From JABMQB01 sp963678235 (GTDB lineage: Bacteria; Bacteroidota; Bacteroidia; Bacteroidales; Prolixibacteraceae), in the NCBI GenBank assembly GCA_963678235.1, contig OY782766.1:2170001-2234000 (forward strand): 64,000 bases of DNA, read 5' to 3'. The notes under the pieces are model-generated. The model was not told the origin of the DNA. It worked only from the letters and a program-made list of their open reading frames with translations, and searched no databases. The translations under genes and the position numbers were made by a program. Shown here piece after piece: positions 43,602 through 53,400 of this stretch. Position 1 is the stretch's first letter, and the number at the start of each line of letters is the position of its first letter.

Positions 43602-44624
43602 TTATTTCATCGTATTTCCCGTAAGGGCTTCCAAAATTTTAGTTTCCAGTTCTAAAGCAAGTTCCGGGTTATCGAGCATAAGGTTTTTAACAGACTCGCG
43701 CCCTTGTCCTAATTTTGTTTCTCCATAGCTGAACCATGAACCACTTTTTTTGATAATTTCCAGTTCAACGCCCAGATCAACAATTTCCCCTGTTTTGGAA
43801 ATCCCTTCACCAAACATAATATCGAATTCGGCTTTTCGGAAAGGTGGGGCAATTTTGTTTTTCACAACTTTCACACGTACGTGGTTTCCTTTTACCTCAT
43901 CGCCATCTTTTATTTGTCCAATCCTGCGGATGTCTAATCTAACTGAAGCATAAAATTTCAATGCATTCCCACCAGTTGTTGTTTCCGGGTTTCCGAACAT
44001 AACCCCAATTTTTTCACGTAACTGGTTGATGAAAATGCAACATGTTTTTGTTTTATTGATATTAGCGGTCAATTTACGCAATGCCTGCGACATCAGCCTT
44101 GCTTGCAAGCCCATCTTTGAATCGCCCATATCGCCTTCCAATTCTGCTTTTGGGGTTAATGCAGCTACTGAATCAATTACCACAATATCCAATGCTCCAG
44201 AACGAATCAGGTTATCGGCAATTTCAAGTGCCTGCTCGCCATTGTCGGGTTGTGAAATTAAAAGCTCCTCAATATCAACCCCTAATTTGCGTGCATAAAA
44301 AGGATCGAAAGCATGCTCTGCATCAATTATTGCGGCAATACCTCCGGCTTTTTGTGCTTCGGCAATGGCATGTATTGCAAGCGTTGTTTTACCTGACGAT
44401 TCAGGACCATATATCTCGACAACCCTTCCTTTTGGAAAACCGCCAGCACCAAGGGCTACATCCAATGCAATTGAACCGGAAGAAATTACCGGAATATTTT
44501 CTACTGGTTTGTCCCCCATCCGCATAATTGATCCTTTACCATAGCTTTTATCAATTTTGTCCATGGTAAGCTGAAGGGCTTTTAGTTTTTCCTTATTTAC
44601 TTGATTTTGGTCGTCTTTTGCCAT
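43602..44624 (-). CDS. recA: Recombinase A
   Basis: 340 residues, standard length. Walker A GPESSGKTT (residues 73-81), Walker B LDIVVIDSVAAL, the L2 loop FGNPETTTGGNALKFYASVR, and GRESVKNL toward the C-terminus. It forms filaments on single-stranded DNA for strand exchange and SOS induction. It lies 12 bp downstream of the peroxiredoxin gene and is followed by a strong terminator. No inverted repeat resembling a LexA box was recognised upstream. Confidence 0.97.
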   Translation of the reverse strand: MAKDDQNQVNKEKLKALQLTMDKIDKSYGKGSIMRMGDKPVENIPVISSGSIALDVALGAGGFPKGRVVEIYGPESSGKTTLAIHAIAEAQKAGGIAAIIDAEHAFDPFYARKLGVDIEELLISQPDNGEQALEIADNLIRSGALDIVVIDSVAALTPKAELEGDMGDSKMGLQARLMSQALRKLTANINKTKTCCIFINQLREKIGVMFGNPETTTGGNALKFYASVRLDIRRIGQIKDGDEVKGNHVRVKVVKNKIAPPFRKAEFDIMFGEGISKTGEIVDLGVELEIIKKSGSWFSYGETKLGQGRESVKNLMLDNPELALELETKILEALTGNTMK

Positions 44625-44636
44625 GTTTTGATTTGT

Positions 44637-45101
44637 TTAAAGATTCAATGCATCAATTATCTGATTGGAATGATCTTTGGTTTTTACTTTCGTAAATATT
44701 TCTTTAATTATTCCATTTTCGTCAATTACAAAAGTGGTGCGGATAACGCCCATATATGTTCGTCCATACATGCTTTTTTCTCCCCAAACCCCATAAGCCT
44801 TTAAAATTCCTTTTTCTTCGTCGGCAATAAGGTTAAACTTAAAACCAAATTTATCTGCAAATTTAAGATGTGACTTAACACTGTCGGGACTTACGCCTAT
44901 TACCTCATAACCTTTCAACAACCATGCATCGTAATTATCGTTTAAGTTACACGATTCAGCCGTACACCCGGGAGTATTATCTTTAGGATAAAAATAAAGA
45001 ATGACGTTTTTGTTTTTATAATCAGAAAGGGAAATTTCTTTTTCATTCTGATTAAGGCCTTTGAATTCGGGAGCTTTATCTCCAACTTTTAATTGTGTCA
45101 T
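44637..45101 (-). CDS. bcp: Thioredoxin-dependent thiol peroxidase (Bcp/PrxQ)
   Basis: 154 residues. Atypical 2-Cys peroxiredoxin with peroxidatic C46 and resolving C51 in TPGCTAESCNL, the spacing of the Bcp subfamily, plus FYPKDNTPG and the RTTFVIDENG segment. It reduces hydrogen peroxide and organic peroxides in the cytoplasm, using thioredoxin. First gene of an operon with recA, linking oxidative defence and DNA repair by cotranscription. A -7 box lies 24 bp upstream. Confidence 0.93.
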   Translation of the reverse strand: MTQLKVGDKAPEFKGLNQNEKEISLSDYKNKNVILYFYPKDNTPGCTAESCNLNDNYDAWLLKGYEVIGVSPDSVKSHLKFADKFGFKFNLIADEEKGILKAYGVWGEKSMYGRTYMGVIRTTFVIDENGIIKEIFTKVKTKDHSNQIIDALNL

Positions 45102-45124
45102 AAATTACCAAACTTTACGTGATA

Positions 45125-45132
45125 CAAATATA
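45125..45132 (-). promoter_or_regulatory. -7 box for bcp-recA
   Basis: Minus-strand TATATTTG matches TAnnTTTG, 23 bp before the bcp start. A TTG-type -33 lies about 24 bp further, slightly wide. Confidence 0.5.
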
Positions 45133-45259
45133 GGTTAATTAAATCATTTATTCTGTCAAATTATTTATTAGAATAAGAATAGAACAGCAATCATTGCATT
45201 AATTTTTCTGTATTTTTTGTACTTTTAAGATTTCATAAAACCAGCTAAAAAGGGGATAT

Positions 45260-46630
45260 ATGTTGAGCTGCAAAAAATTACTTCTTAAAACAACGATACT
45301 TTTATTATTGTTTACCTGTTGGCTCGGGCTAAACGCGAATACATTAATTTTAACCAACGATACAATTTCAGAAGCGGTACGTTTATTTGAGACTGAAGAC
45401 TATACCAATGCAATTCCTCTGTTCGAAAAAATTGTGAAAGAAGAGCCCGACAATGCCTTAATGAATTATTACTATGGTGCTTCATTAGCAGAAACAAATA
45501 TCTTTAATGATGAAACAAACAATTCCCTGTTAAAAGCTGTTTCCGGAAATACACCCGACAAAGTACTTTATTATGTTGGGCTTCTGTTTAAAAACAAAGA
45601 ATTATGGAGTTCTGCCATTAAATATTTTAATCTGTTTAAAAGTGTTTCAACCTTTGAAGAAATTGATCGGTTGAAAGTTGATGAACATATTGAAGAATGC
45701 ATGGAAAAAGGAGGATCTGTGAAAACTATCGATGTTGCGGATTCATTACAAATTGAAAAAAATTATCCTGACTCATTGCCCATTTCTGAAGATTTCCCAC
45801 TGGAAGTTACGAAGATTACGATCGAAGAAAATATTTCAAGTACAAAACCAGAGATAAAAGAGGTAAAAACGCCTCAACCTAAAACAATACCAATTGATTT
45901 CCAGGTAAATACTGACATTGGATACACAAGAATAGAGCATTTTAAAACCCAAGAAGCAAAAGACCAATATTTGGATGGGATGAAACTATCGAACAAATTA
46001 GACTCGTTACTTCAACTATCTGATTCATTGCGCATTGTCTATGAAAATGCCAAATCGCTGAATGAAAGGGATATGGTTGCCGGGCAAATTGTGAATCTTG
46101 AACAGGAAACAATGGAACTGAAATCGAAAAGCGATACCTATTTTATGGATGCGCGGCAAATGGAAGCAAGTTACTGGAACTCAGCCTCGCAATCCGAAAT
46201 TGATTCTTTTCAAAATGTATTAGAAAAATTAAGCCAAATAGAAAACCCCAATCCCGAAACTGAAACAATGTTGGCTGATACAAGCCTTGATTTTAATGCA
46301 TCTATTTATTTTTCAGATCCTCAGATAGAGCCGGAAAGTAAAGAAACAACTGATGAATTAATCTACAGAATCCAGATTGGCGCATACAGCAGAGGGCTCC
46401 CTGCCTATATGGACAGGTTGTACAAAAAACTGTCGGTAATTCGAAAAATAGAAAATTATACAGATGACAAAGGAATTGTAGTGTATACCACCGGAAGATT
46501 AACTAACTTTGAGGATGCAGTAAAAATGCAAAACCAGGTTCGGTTGGAAGGAATAAAAGATGCCTTTGTGGTACCCTATTTAAATGGAAATCGAATAAGC
46601 ATCAAAGAAGCAAAAGAGTTAACAAAATAA
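45260..46630 (+). CDS. TPR and SPOR domain envelope protein
   Basis: 456 residues. Signal peptide (about 1-27), TPR-like repeats at about 30-150 (EAVRLFETEDYTNAIPLFEK, then ALMNYYYGASLAETN), an acidic linker with a coiled-coil-like stretch at about 240-300, and a C-terminal SPOR domain (about 370-450: IYRIQIGAYSRGLPAYMDRL). SPOR domains bind denuded peptidoglycan, so it is expected in the periplasm, perhaps at the division site, with the TPRs holding partners. It ends 3 bp before clpS, probably one transcript. Confidence 0.8.
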   Translation: MLSCKKLLLKTTILLLLFTCWLGLNANTLILTNDTISEAVRLFETEDYTNAIPLFEKIVKEEPDNALMNYYYGASLAETNIFNDETNNSLLKAVSGNTPDKVLYYVGLLFKNKELWSSAIKYFNLFKSVSTFEEIDRLKVDEHIEECMEKGGSVKTIDVADSLQIEKNYPDSLPISEDFPLEVTKITIEENISSTKPEIKEVKTPQPKTIPIDFQVNTDIGYTRIEHFKTQEAKDQYLDGMKLSNKLDSLLQLSDSLRIVYENAKSLNERDMVAGQIVNLEQETMELKSKSDTYFMDARQMEASYWNSASQSEIDSFQNVLEKLSQIENPNPETETMLADTSLDFNASIYFSDPQIEPESKETTDELIYRIQIGAYSRGLPAYMDRLYKKLSVIRKIENYTDDKGIVVYTTGRLTNFEDAVKMQNQVRLEGIKDAFVVPYLNGNRISIKEAKELTK

Positions 46631-46633
46631 ATA

Positions 46634-46912
46634 ATGACAGCGAAAGAAGTTAAAAACAAGCCTATAAAATCGCCGGATAAGGTTACAACAAAAGATAATT
46701 TTTTGACCTTACACAACGACGATGTCCACAGTTTTGACTATGTAATAAAAGCATTGATTGAAATATGTGAACACAATTATGAACAAGCCACGCAATGCAC
46801 AATCCTGACACATTATAAAGGAAAGTGCGATGTCAGAAAAGGTTCATATAAAAGCCTGAAACCATATAAAGAGGCACTGATTAATCGTGAATTAAATGCT
46901 ACCATTGATTAA
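46634..46912 (+). CDS. clpS: ATP-dependent Clp protease adaptor ClpS
   Basis: 92 residues. Core ClpS sequence FLTLHNDDVHSFDYVIKALI with the ND and H positions used for binding N-degrons and ClpA, and an alpha-helical HNYEQATQCTILTHYKGKC part. The adaptor delivers N-end-rule substrates to the ClpA/ClpC-ClpP protease. The usual YKVVLHNDD.TP.EFV is changed to HNDDVHSFDYV, as in other Bacteroidota. No clpA or clpP is adjacent. Confidence 0.88.
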   Translation: MTAKEVKNKPIKSPDKVTTKDNFLTLHNDDVHSFDYVIKALIEICEHNYEQATQCTILTHYKGKCDVRKGSYKSLKPYKEALINRELNATID

Positions 46913-46923
46913 TTTTTAACGCT

Positions 46924-47391
46924 ATGACAATCTTTGCAATCATCCTGCTAATCGTAATCGGCTTATTATTGCTCCTGATTGAGTTTGCCGTTATTCCGGG
47001 CATTACCATTGCCGGAGTTGGTGGATTCCTGATGCTTGGGGCAAGTGTGTTTATTGCTTTTCAGCGATACGGCACCATGGTCGGACTCATAACCCTTGCA
47101 GTTGTTTTGATTATTGCCCCTGCTATGATTTATTACTTTTTCAGGTCGCGTGCGGGCAAAAAAATGGTGTTAAACACTACGGTAGAAGGAAACGTTGGGG
47201 CCATAAAAGAAGAAAAAGTAAAAGTTGGCGACATTGGAAAAACCATTGGAAGGCTTGCCCCGATGGGTAAAGCTAAAGTTAATGGAGAAACTGTTGAGGC
47301 TCAATCAACAGGCTCTTACATCGACAATAATACCGAAATTAAAGTAATCAAAATTGTATCTAATAAAATAATCGTTGAACCTATAAAATAA
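46924..47391 (+). CDS. NfeD family membrane protein (short form)
   Basis: 155 residues: two to three membrane spans in the first 80 residues (IILLIVIGLLLLLIEFAVIP, GVGGFLMLGASVFIAF, ITLAVVLIIAPAMIYYFF), then an OB-fold domain with VGDIGKTIGRLAPMGKAKVNG. This is the short NfeD type without a protease domain. NfeD proteins pair with SPFH proteins at the membrane; the FloA-like gene follows 6 bp later. Together they likely organise membrane microdomains. Confidence 0.88.
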   Translation: MTIFAIILLIVIGLLLLLIEFAVIPGITIAGVGGFLMLGASVFIAFQRYGTMVGLITLAVVLIIAPAMIYYFFRSRAGKKMVLNTTVEGNVGAIKEEKVKVGDIGKTIGRLAPMGKAKVNGETVEAQSTGSYIDNNTEIKVIKIVSNKIIVEPIK

Positions 47392-47397
47392 ACTATC

Positions 47398-48375
47398 ATG
47401 ATCATTGAAAAATTTGGCTTATGGGGAGTAATTATTGCTGTAATTGTACTCCTTTTTATCATTCTATATTTTGTGCCTATCGGTTTATGGTTTTCTGCCC
47501 TGGTTTCAGGAGTTCGGATATCATTATTGCAACTGGTCTTAATGCGTTTTCGGAAAGTTCCGCCAATGATTATCGTGCGTGCGCTGATTGAAGGAACAAA
47601 AGCCGACATCAAATTGCATCGGAACGATCTTGAAGCACACTACCTTGCAGGTGGTAAAGTAGCAAGTGTGGTACATGCATTGGTTTCGGCATCAAAAGCA
47701 AACATCGAATTAACTTTTAAAATGGCGACTGCTATTGATCTTGCCGGGCGCGATGTATTCGAAGCCGTTCAAATGTCGGTAAACCCGAAGGTAATTAACA
47801 CGCCCCCGGTAACCGCAGTTGCAAAAGACGGGATCCAGTTGATTGCCAAAGCACGTGTTACGGTTCGTGCAAACATTAAGCAATTGGTTGGTGGTGCCGG
47901 CGAAGAAACTGTACTTGCGCGTGTTGGCGAGGGTATTGTATCTTCCATTGGATCAGCGCATTCGCACAAGGCAGTTTTGGAAAATCCTGATTCTATTTCC
48001 CGTGTAGTATTGGAAAAAGGGTTGGATGCCGGAACAGCATTTGAAATTCTTTCCATTGATATAGCCGATATGGATATCGGTAAAAACATTGGGGCTACCT
48101 TGCAGATAGACCAGGCTGAAGCCGATAAAAATATTGCACAGGCAAAGGCCGAAGAACGTCGTGCAATGGCTGTGGCGCTTGAGCAGGAAATGACTGCAAA
48201 AGCACAGGAAATGAAAGCAAAAGTTATTGAAGCAGAAGCCAAAGTACCATTGGCAATTGCAGAAGCTTTCAAAACCGGAAACCTTGGTGTAATGGATTAT
48301 ATGAAATATAAAAACATTATGGCCGATACAGATATGCGCGATTCTATTGCGGGAGACGAGAAAAAGAAAAAATAA
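47398..48375 (+). CDS. floA: Flotillin-like protein FloA
   Basis: 325 residues. One N-terminal hairpin membrane segment (about 8-45), an SPFH/band 7 domain (KVINTPPVTAVAKDGIQLIAKARVTVRANI), and a long Ala/Glu-rich coiled coil (AEADKNIAQAKAEERRAMAV). This arrangement and length identify the FloA/YqfA branch. It oligomerises at the inner membrane and affects membrane fluidity and protein clustering. Cotranscribed with nfeD; two tandem terminators follow. Confidence 0.93.
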   Translation: MIIEKFGLWGVIIAVIVLLFIILYFVPIGLWFSALVSGVRISLLQLVLMRFRKVPPMIIVRALIEGTKADIKLHRNDLEAHYLAGGKVASVVHALVSASKANIELTFKMATAIDLAGRDVFEAVQMSVNPKVINTPPVTAVAKDGIQLIAKARVTVRANIKQLVGGAGEETVLARVGEGIVSSIGSAHSHKAVLENPDSISRVVLEKGLDAGTAFEILSIDIADMDIGKNIGATLQIDQAEADKNIAQAKAEERRAMAVALEQEMTAKAQEMKAKVIEAEAKVPLAIAEAFKTGNLGVMDYMKYKNIMADTDMRDSIAGDEKKKK

Positions 48376-48396
48376 AGAAGCTAAATAATATTTATT

Positions 48397-48431
48397 GATG
48401 TCATTCTTATTGCGGGATGGCATCTTTTTTT
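48397..48431 (+). terminator. First terminator after floA
   Basis: GATGTCATTC pairs with GGGATGGCATC (imperfect), followed by seven Ts. A second, stronger hairpin of related sequence follows at 48446. Confidence 0.6.
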
Positions 48432-48445
48432 GCCCATATAGTAAC

Positions 48446-48486
48446 AAAGGATGGCATCTTTTTTAAGGGAGATGACATCCTTTTTA
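48446..48486 (+). terminator. Second terminator after floA
   Basis: AAAGGATGGCATCT and AGATGACATCCTTTTT pair over 14 bases with one mismatch; the loop carries TTTTTAAGGG. T run on the 3' side. Confidence 0.75.
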
Positions 48487-48506
48487 TTATATAAAAATAT
48501 ATCCGC

Positions 48507-48514
48507 TACCTTTG
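48507..48514 (+). promoter_or_regulatory. -7 box for the helicase gene
   Basis: TACCTTTG fits TAnnTTTG exactly, 16 bp before the ATG at 48530. It also removes the in-frame TTG at 48512 as a start candidate, since that codon is part of the box. Confidence 0.55.
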
Positions 48515-48529
48515 CGAAAATTTAAGTTT

Positions 48530-49873
48530 ATGAGTTCGTTTGAAGATTTTAACCTTTCAAAACAATTATTGAACGCCTTAGAAGACCTGGGTTTTCAGGA
48601 ACCTACGCCCATTCAATCCGAAACGTATTCGGTAATACTATCGGGAAAAGATGTGGTAGGAATAGCGCAAACCGGAACGGGTAAAACCCTGGCATATATG
48701 CTACCTCTTCTTCAAAACCTGAAATTCTCCAAACAGGTAAATCCGCGCATTTTGGTGTTGGTACCTACCCGCGAATTGGTTGTTCAGGTGGTTGAAAAAA
48801 CGGAAGAATTCAGCAAATACAAAAACAACCGGATTTTGGGTGTTTATGGGGGCACAAATATTAACAATCAAAAATACGATGTAGCCCAGGGCTGCGATAT
48901 TCTGGTTGCAACACCGGGCAGGTTATACGATCTGGCAATTAGTGGGGTACTTCAACTAAAAGCCATAAATAAACTGGTCATTGATGAAGTGGACGTAATG
49001 CTTGATTTGGGTTTCAGAACACAACTGACCAATATTTTTGACCTCCTCCCCGAACGAAGGCAAAACTTATTGTTTTCGGCCACCATCAGCGATGAAGTAA
49101 ATGAGTTGATTGATTCTTTTTTCATGTCTCCGGTCCGGATTTCAAGTGCTAAGAGCAACGTCCCTTTGTTAAACATTCACCAACAAGCATACAAGGTTGC
49201 GAATTATAATACAAAGGTTAACCTATTGAACCATCTTTTAAAGGATAAGGAAACCTATCAAAAGGTATTGGTTTTCGCACCAACCAAAAGCAAAGCCGAT
49301 GCTTTATTTGAAGCTTTAAACAAAACCTACAGCTCTGAAACCTGTGTTATCCATTCCAATAAAACCCAGAATTACAGACTGCGCTCAGTTGAGGAATTTG
49401 ATGCAGGCAAGAAACGTATTATGGTTGCCAGTGATGTTATGGCCCGAGGTTTGGACCTCGAAAATATTAGTCATGTGATAAATTTTGACACGCCCGAATT
49501 TCCTGAAAATTACATCAACAGAATTGGAAGAACAGGAAGGGCAGAAAAAACCGGAACTTCCATTTTATTCTATACAGAAGATGAAGTTGAAGCAAAGCTT
49601 GCAATCGAAGGAATGATGAACTTTACAATCCCGGAAATGGATTTTCCTGAAGATGTTGAAATATCGACCGTTTTGCTGCCGGAAGAAAAGCCAAACTTCG
49701 GAAAAGTACGAAAACCAAAGAAAAAAGAAAAGACGGAAGAACGTGGTGCCGCTTTTCACGAAAAATTAGAAAAAAACAAAAAAATAAACCAAGGTGGTTC
49801 ATGGAAGTTTAAAATGAAAAAATACAAAAAACCAAAAACAAGGGGCGATAAAAGGCAGAATAAGCGTAAATAA
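48530..49873 (+). CDS. DEAD-box RNA helicase
   Basis: 447 residues from the ATG at 48530. Q-motif (FQEPTPIQSETYSV), motif I AQTGTGKT, Ia PTRELVVQV, motif II DEVD in place of DEAD, motif III SAT, motif V ARGLD, motif VI NRIGRTGRA with Asn in place of the usual His. The tail (about 395-447) is rich in Lys/Arg and glutamate and should bind RNA. It unwinds structured RNA, perhaps in ribosome assembly or cold adaptation. The DEVD and NRIG substitutions are conservative. Stand-alone, with tRNA-Arg 33 bp beyond. Confidence 0.9.
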   Translation: MSSFEDFNLSKQLLNALEDLGFQEPTPIQSETYSVILSGKDVVGIAQTGTGKTLAYMLPLLQNLKFSKQVNPRILVLVPTRELVVQVVEKTEEFSKYKNNRILGVYGGTNINNQKYDVAQGCDILVATPGRLYDLAISGVLQLKAINKLVIDEVDVMLDLGFRTQLTNIFDLLPERRQNLLFSATISDEVNELIDSFFMSPVRISSAKSNVPLLNIHQQAYKVANYNTKVNLLNHLLKDKETYQKVLVFAPTKSKADALFEALNKTYSSETCVIHSNKTQNYRLRSVEEFDAGKKRIMVASDVMARGLDLENISHVINFDTPEFPENYINRIGRTGRAEKTGTSILFYTEDEVEAKLAIEGMMNFTIPEMDFPEDVEISTVLLPEEKPNFGKVRKPKKKEKTEERGAAFHEKLEKNKKINQGGSWKFKMKKYKKPKTRGDKRQNKRK

Positions 49874-49906
49874 TCAAAGCTTTTGTTATTTTTGTGCCAC
49901 CAAAAT

Positions 49907-49978
49907 GGTCCCATAGTTCAATGGATAGAATGTAAGATTCCGGTTCTTATGATCTGGGTTCGAATCCCGGTGGGATCA
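49907..49978 (+). tRNA. tRNA-Arg (anticodon CCG)
   Basis: Folds as a full cloverleaf by hand. Acceptor GGTCCCA / TGGGATC (one G-T pair), D stem GTTC/GAAT, anticodon stem TAAGA/TCTTA with loop TTCCGGT (anticodon CCG, decoding CGG), a 4-nt variable region, T arm CTGGG-TTCGAAT-CCCGG, discriminator A. CCA is not encoded. Length 72 nt. Confidence 0.93.
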
Positions 49979-49981
49979 CAA
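49963..49981 (+). repeat. tRNA 3' end copy A of a 19-bp direct repeat
   Basis: AATCCCGGTGGGATCACAA, the 3' strand of the T arm and acceptor of tRNA-Arg plus three bases. It recurs exactly at 50133-50151. Confidence 0.85.
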
Positions 49982-49990
49982 GAGAACAAA

Positions 49991-50021
49991 GCCCGTTGTG
50001 TAATAACACAGCGGGTTTTTT
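49991..50021 (+). terminator. Terminator after tRNA-Arg
   Basis: Stem CCCGTTGTGT / ACACAGCGGG with one T-G type mismatch, loop AATA, then six Ts. Confidence 0.8.
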
Positions 50022-50132
50022 AATTTAAATCGTATAACTGAACTTGTTTAGGGATATGAATTAAATTAAAAAATATTTTCGGAGAAAATGGACTTTGTTT
50101 TCGGAATTCGGAGCCAATCGGGATCGTAAAAC

Positions 50133-50151
50133 AATCCCGGTGGGATCACAA
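50133..50151 (+). repeat. tRNA 3' end copy B (tRNA remnant or attachment-site-like repeat)
   Basis: Identical over 19 bp to the 3' end of tRNA-Arg 170 bp upstream. The upstream flank (CGGGATCGTAAAACAATCCCG) could mimic a T arm, but the 5' half of a tRNA is absent. Confidence 0.7.
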
Positions 50152-50180
50152 AAGGCTACTCGGTTTGAGTGGCTTTTTTT
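50152..50180 (+). terminator. Terminator after the tRNA 3' end copy
   Basis: GCTACTC / GAGTGGC (7 bp with one G-T pair), loop GGTTT, followed by seven Ts. Its place relative to copy B mirrors the terminator behind the real tRNA, suggesting the whole tRNA 3' end-plus-terminator unit was duplicated. Confidence 0.6.
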
Positions 50181-50467
50181 ACGTAGTCTCATTTTACAGA
50201 TTCACTAACATAAATGCAAGTGAATCAAGCCTTGACAAAATCTCAAAACTTATAATGTAGATTTATCGATTTCAGCAATAATCTACACAACACCATTGAC
50301 GAATACTTAATTTCTATTGATTGGATATCCTTGTTAGTTGATTTTATTTTTCAAATAGCTTGAATGAGTCGTAACTTGAAACTGAAATCAAAAAACTGTT
50401 CTTTAATAAAAGTATTTTGATAATTACGGTTTGTAGAATTTTAGTAAAACCCAATAAATACATAGCA

Positions 50468-53400
50468 ATGAAAACCTTATCACTTAAAAATAACCTTATA
50501 CTAATAGCACTACTCATAAATTTTGCTCATCAGGTTTATGCACAAAATGGAATTGTTGGTATTACGCCTTCGCAAAGCAATGCAGGAACAACCGTTTCCA
50601 CAATTATTAATCTTAATAGTGCTGCAACACCACCATTGCCACCAAGCAATGTCCAGCCAAAAGAGGTAAGAATTGGATCGATTGAGTCCTACTCGTTTGA
50701 CCGGACCGATGAAACCACTATTACTGCAAATTTTGATATCCCGTCAGGTACTTATTCGGGAATGTACAAAGTTGAAGTTTCGTTTGAAACACCCAATGGT
50801 TCGCTTACCTATACACTTTCAAATGGATTTCAGATTGGTACTGGCGGTGATGGAGATAACAACGGGGGAACTACAAATAAAACAATGGGACTGTTTATAA
50901 ATGAAGCTTCGGCATACCAAGGCTATACTTTATTTGCACCAATGGGATATAACGAAGTCTATTTAATTAACATGAATGGCGAAAAAGTACATTCATGGCA
51001 AACCAGTACCAATCCTGCCCTATCGGTTTATCTACTCGAAAACGGGAACCTGGTACAAACATCAAGTAACAGCTCTTCCCCATTTAAAGGCACAGGCGGT
51101 GCAGGAGGAGAAATTAACGAGTACGATTGGGACGGAAACCTGGTTTGGACTTTCCAATATTCAAGCAGTGCATATTGTTCGCACCACGATGTTGAACTAT
51201 TGCCAAACGATAATTACCTAATAATAGCCTGGGAAAGCAAAACCGAGTCAGATGCCATTCAAGCTGGCCGTAATCCCTCAACTATTAGTGATGGTATGCT
51301 TTGGCCCGATCATATCATCGAAGTAGAACCGGATTATGAAACAGGTTCAGGAGGTACAACTGTGTGGGAATGGCATGTTTGGGACCATCTGATCCAGGAT
51401 TACGACAATTCAAAAGAGAATTTTGGTTCCGTTGCCGACCATCCTGAATTAATAGATATTAATTATGCGAAAGCAAAACAGGGAGGAACTTATAGTGCTG
51501 ATTGGAACCATTTAAACTCCATTGAATATATTGAAGAATACGATCAAATCCTATTAAGCAGCCATTCGTTTAGCGAAATTTGGATTATCGACCACAGTAC
51601 TACTTCCAACGAGGCTAAAACGCATTCCGGAGGAACCTATGGGAAAGGGGGTGATTTACTCTATCGATGGGGAAATCCTCAGGCATACGATTCGGGCACA
51701 GCAAGCAATCAAATGCTTTTTTCACAGCACAACGCCAGTTGGATTGAAGATTCAATTCCCGGAAATGGCAATATCCTGATTTTTAACAACGGTGCAAATC
51801 GTACGGGGGGAAGCAACTATTCTTCTGTTGATGAAATTCTACCACCTGTTGACGGTTCAGGAAATTATACCTTAAGTGGTTCAAACTATGGTCCTGCATC
51901 AACAACCTGGCAATTCACTTCAACTCCTGTAACAAATTTTTATTCCCAAAACATATCAGGCGTACAACGACTTCAAAATGGAAATACTTTGATTTGTGAT
52001 GGAAATTATGGTGCATTTTGCGAGGTGACCAGTACGTTCGACACGGTATGGTATTATATTAGCCCGGTAATAAACAGCGGTCCTTTAACACAAGGCGATG
52101 AAATTCCCGATGCCAGTTTTGGGGTAGGCACTCAAAATTCAGTATTCCGCTGCACACGCTACTCAACCAATTATCCTGCATTTACAGGAAAAGACCTTAC
52201 CTCTCAGGGAACTATTGAAAAAGGAACAGTCAGTGATAATAATGAGGACAACCATGGCGAAAACACAACAAAAACTGATCCTTCGACCTTAAAATATCCG
52301 ATTGTTGATACGGGGCAGAAAACTTATTTCGATGATTCACAGGAAGTATCAAAACCATCTGTTGGAGATGCTTTTTATGGGCAAGATGCCAATTATAATG
52401 GGCATCAAATGGATTATACTTTAAGTTCCGATGGCAAAACAGTGTATGATAATGTGACCCGGTTAACATGGACAAGTAGCATTGACCTTAACAATGATGG
52501 CACAATTGATGCAAGCGATCAACTTACCTGGACTGAATTTCAATCGTATGCAAACCAATTAAATGCCCAAAATTATGGTGGATTTAATGACTGGAGGGCA
52601 CCAAATATTAAAGAGCTTTATTCCCTGATATATTTTGAAGGAACCGACCCAAATGTTTCATCGACATCCGGTAATGACCTAATTCCTTTCATTGACACCG
52701 AATATTTCGAATTTAATTATGGAGACATTGACGCAGGCGATCGTATTATCGATGTACAATATTGGTCTACCACTGAATATGTATCGACAACAATGGTAAG
52801 TATGCATACTGTTTTCGGCGTAAACTTTGCAGATGGACGAATAAAAGGCTATGGGATGTTAGACAACAATGAGGACAGATTTGATAAATACGCAGCTTTT
52901 GTTCGCGGCAATACGGAATACGGGATTAATGACTTTTTGGACAATAATGATGGTACCATTAGTGATAATGCTACCGGGCTTATGTGGTCGCAAAACGATA
53001 ATGGCGTAGGTGTCGATTGGGAAGATGCCCTGGCATGGGTTCAACAAAAGAATAGTGAAAATTATTTGGGATACAACGACTGGCGCTTGCCCAATGCAAA
53101 AGAATTACAAAGCATTGTTGACTATACCCGTTCACCGTCAACAAGCAATTCTCCTTCAATTAATCCAGTTTTTTCTACAACTTCAATAATAAATGAAGCT
53201 GGAGAAACGGATTATCCATTTTTCTGGACGGGTACAACCCATAAAAAATTCAACGGCTCAGGTTCCAGTGGAGTATATGTTTCATTTGGACGGGGAATAG
53301 GAAGCCTGGACGAAGGTGTTACTGCAATTGACGTACATGGGGCTGGCTGCCAACGCAGCGATCCAAAATCAGGAAATGAATCCGATTATCCACTTTTAGG

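Larger units (their letters stand above)
50022..50467. other. Intergenic region after tRNA-Arg
   Basis: About 445 bp with no gene. It contains the second copy of the tRNA 3' end (50133-50151), a second terminator directly behind it (50152-50180), and AT-rich leader sequence for the large secreted protein. Nothing else is recognised. Confidence 0.5.

Noticed and set aside
48512..48529. Helicase start at the upstream TTG
   Set aside because: The codon is part of the TACCTTTG promoter box; the ATG at 48530 starts the family homology.
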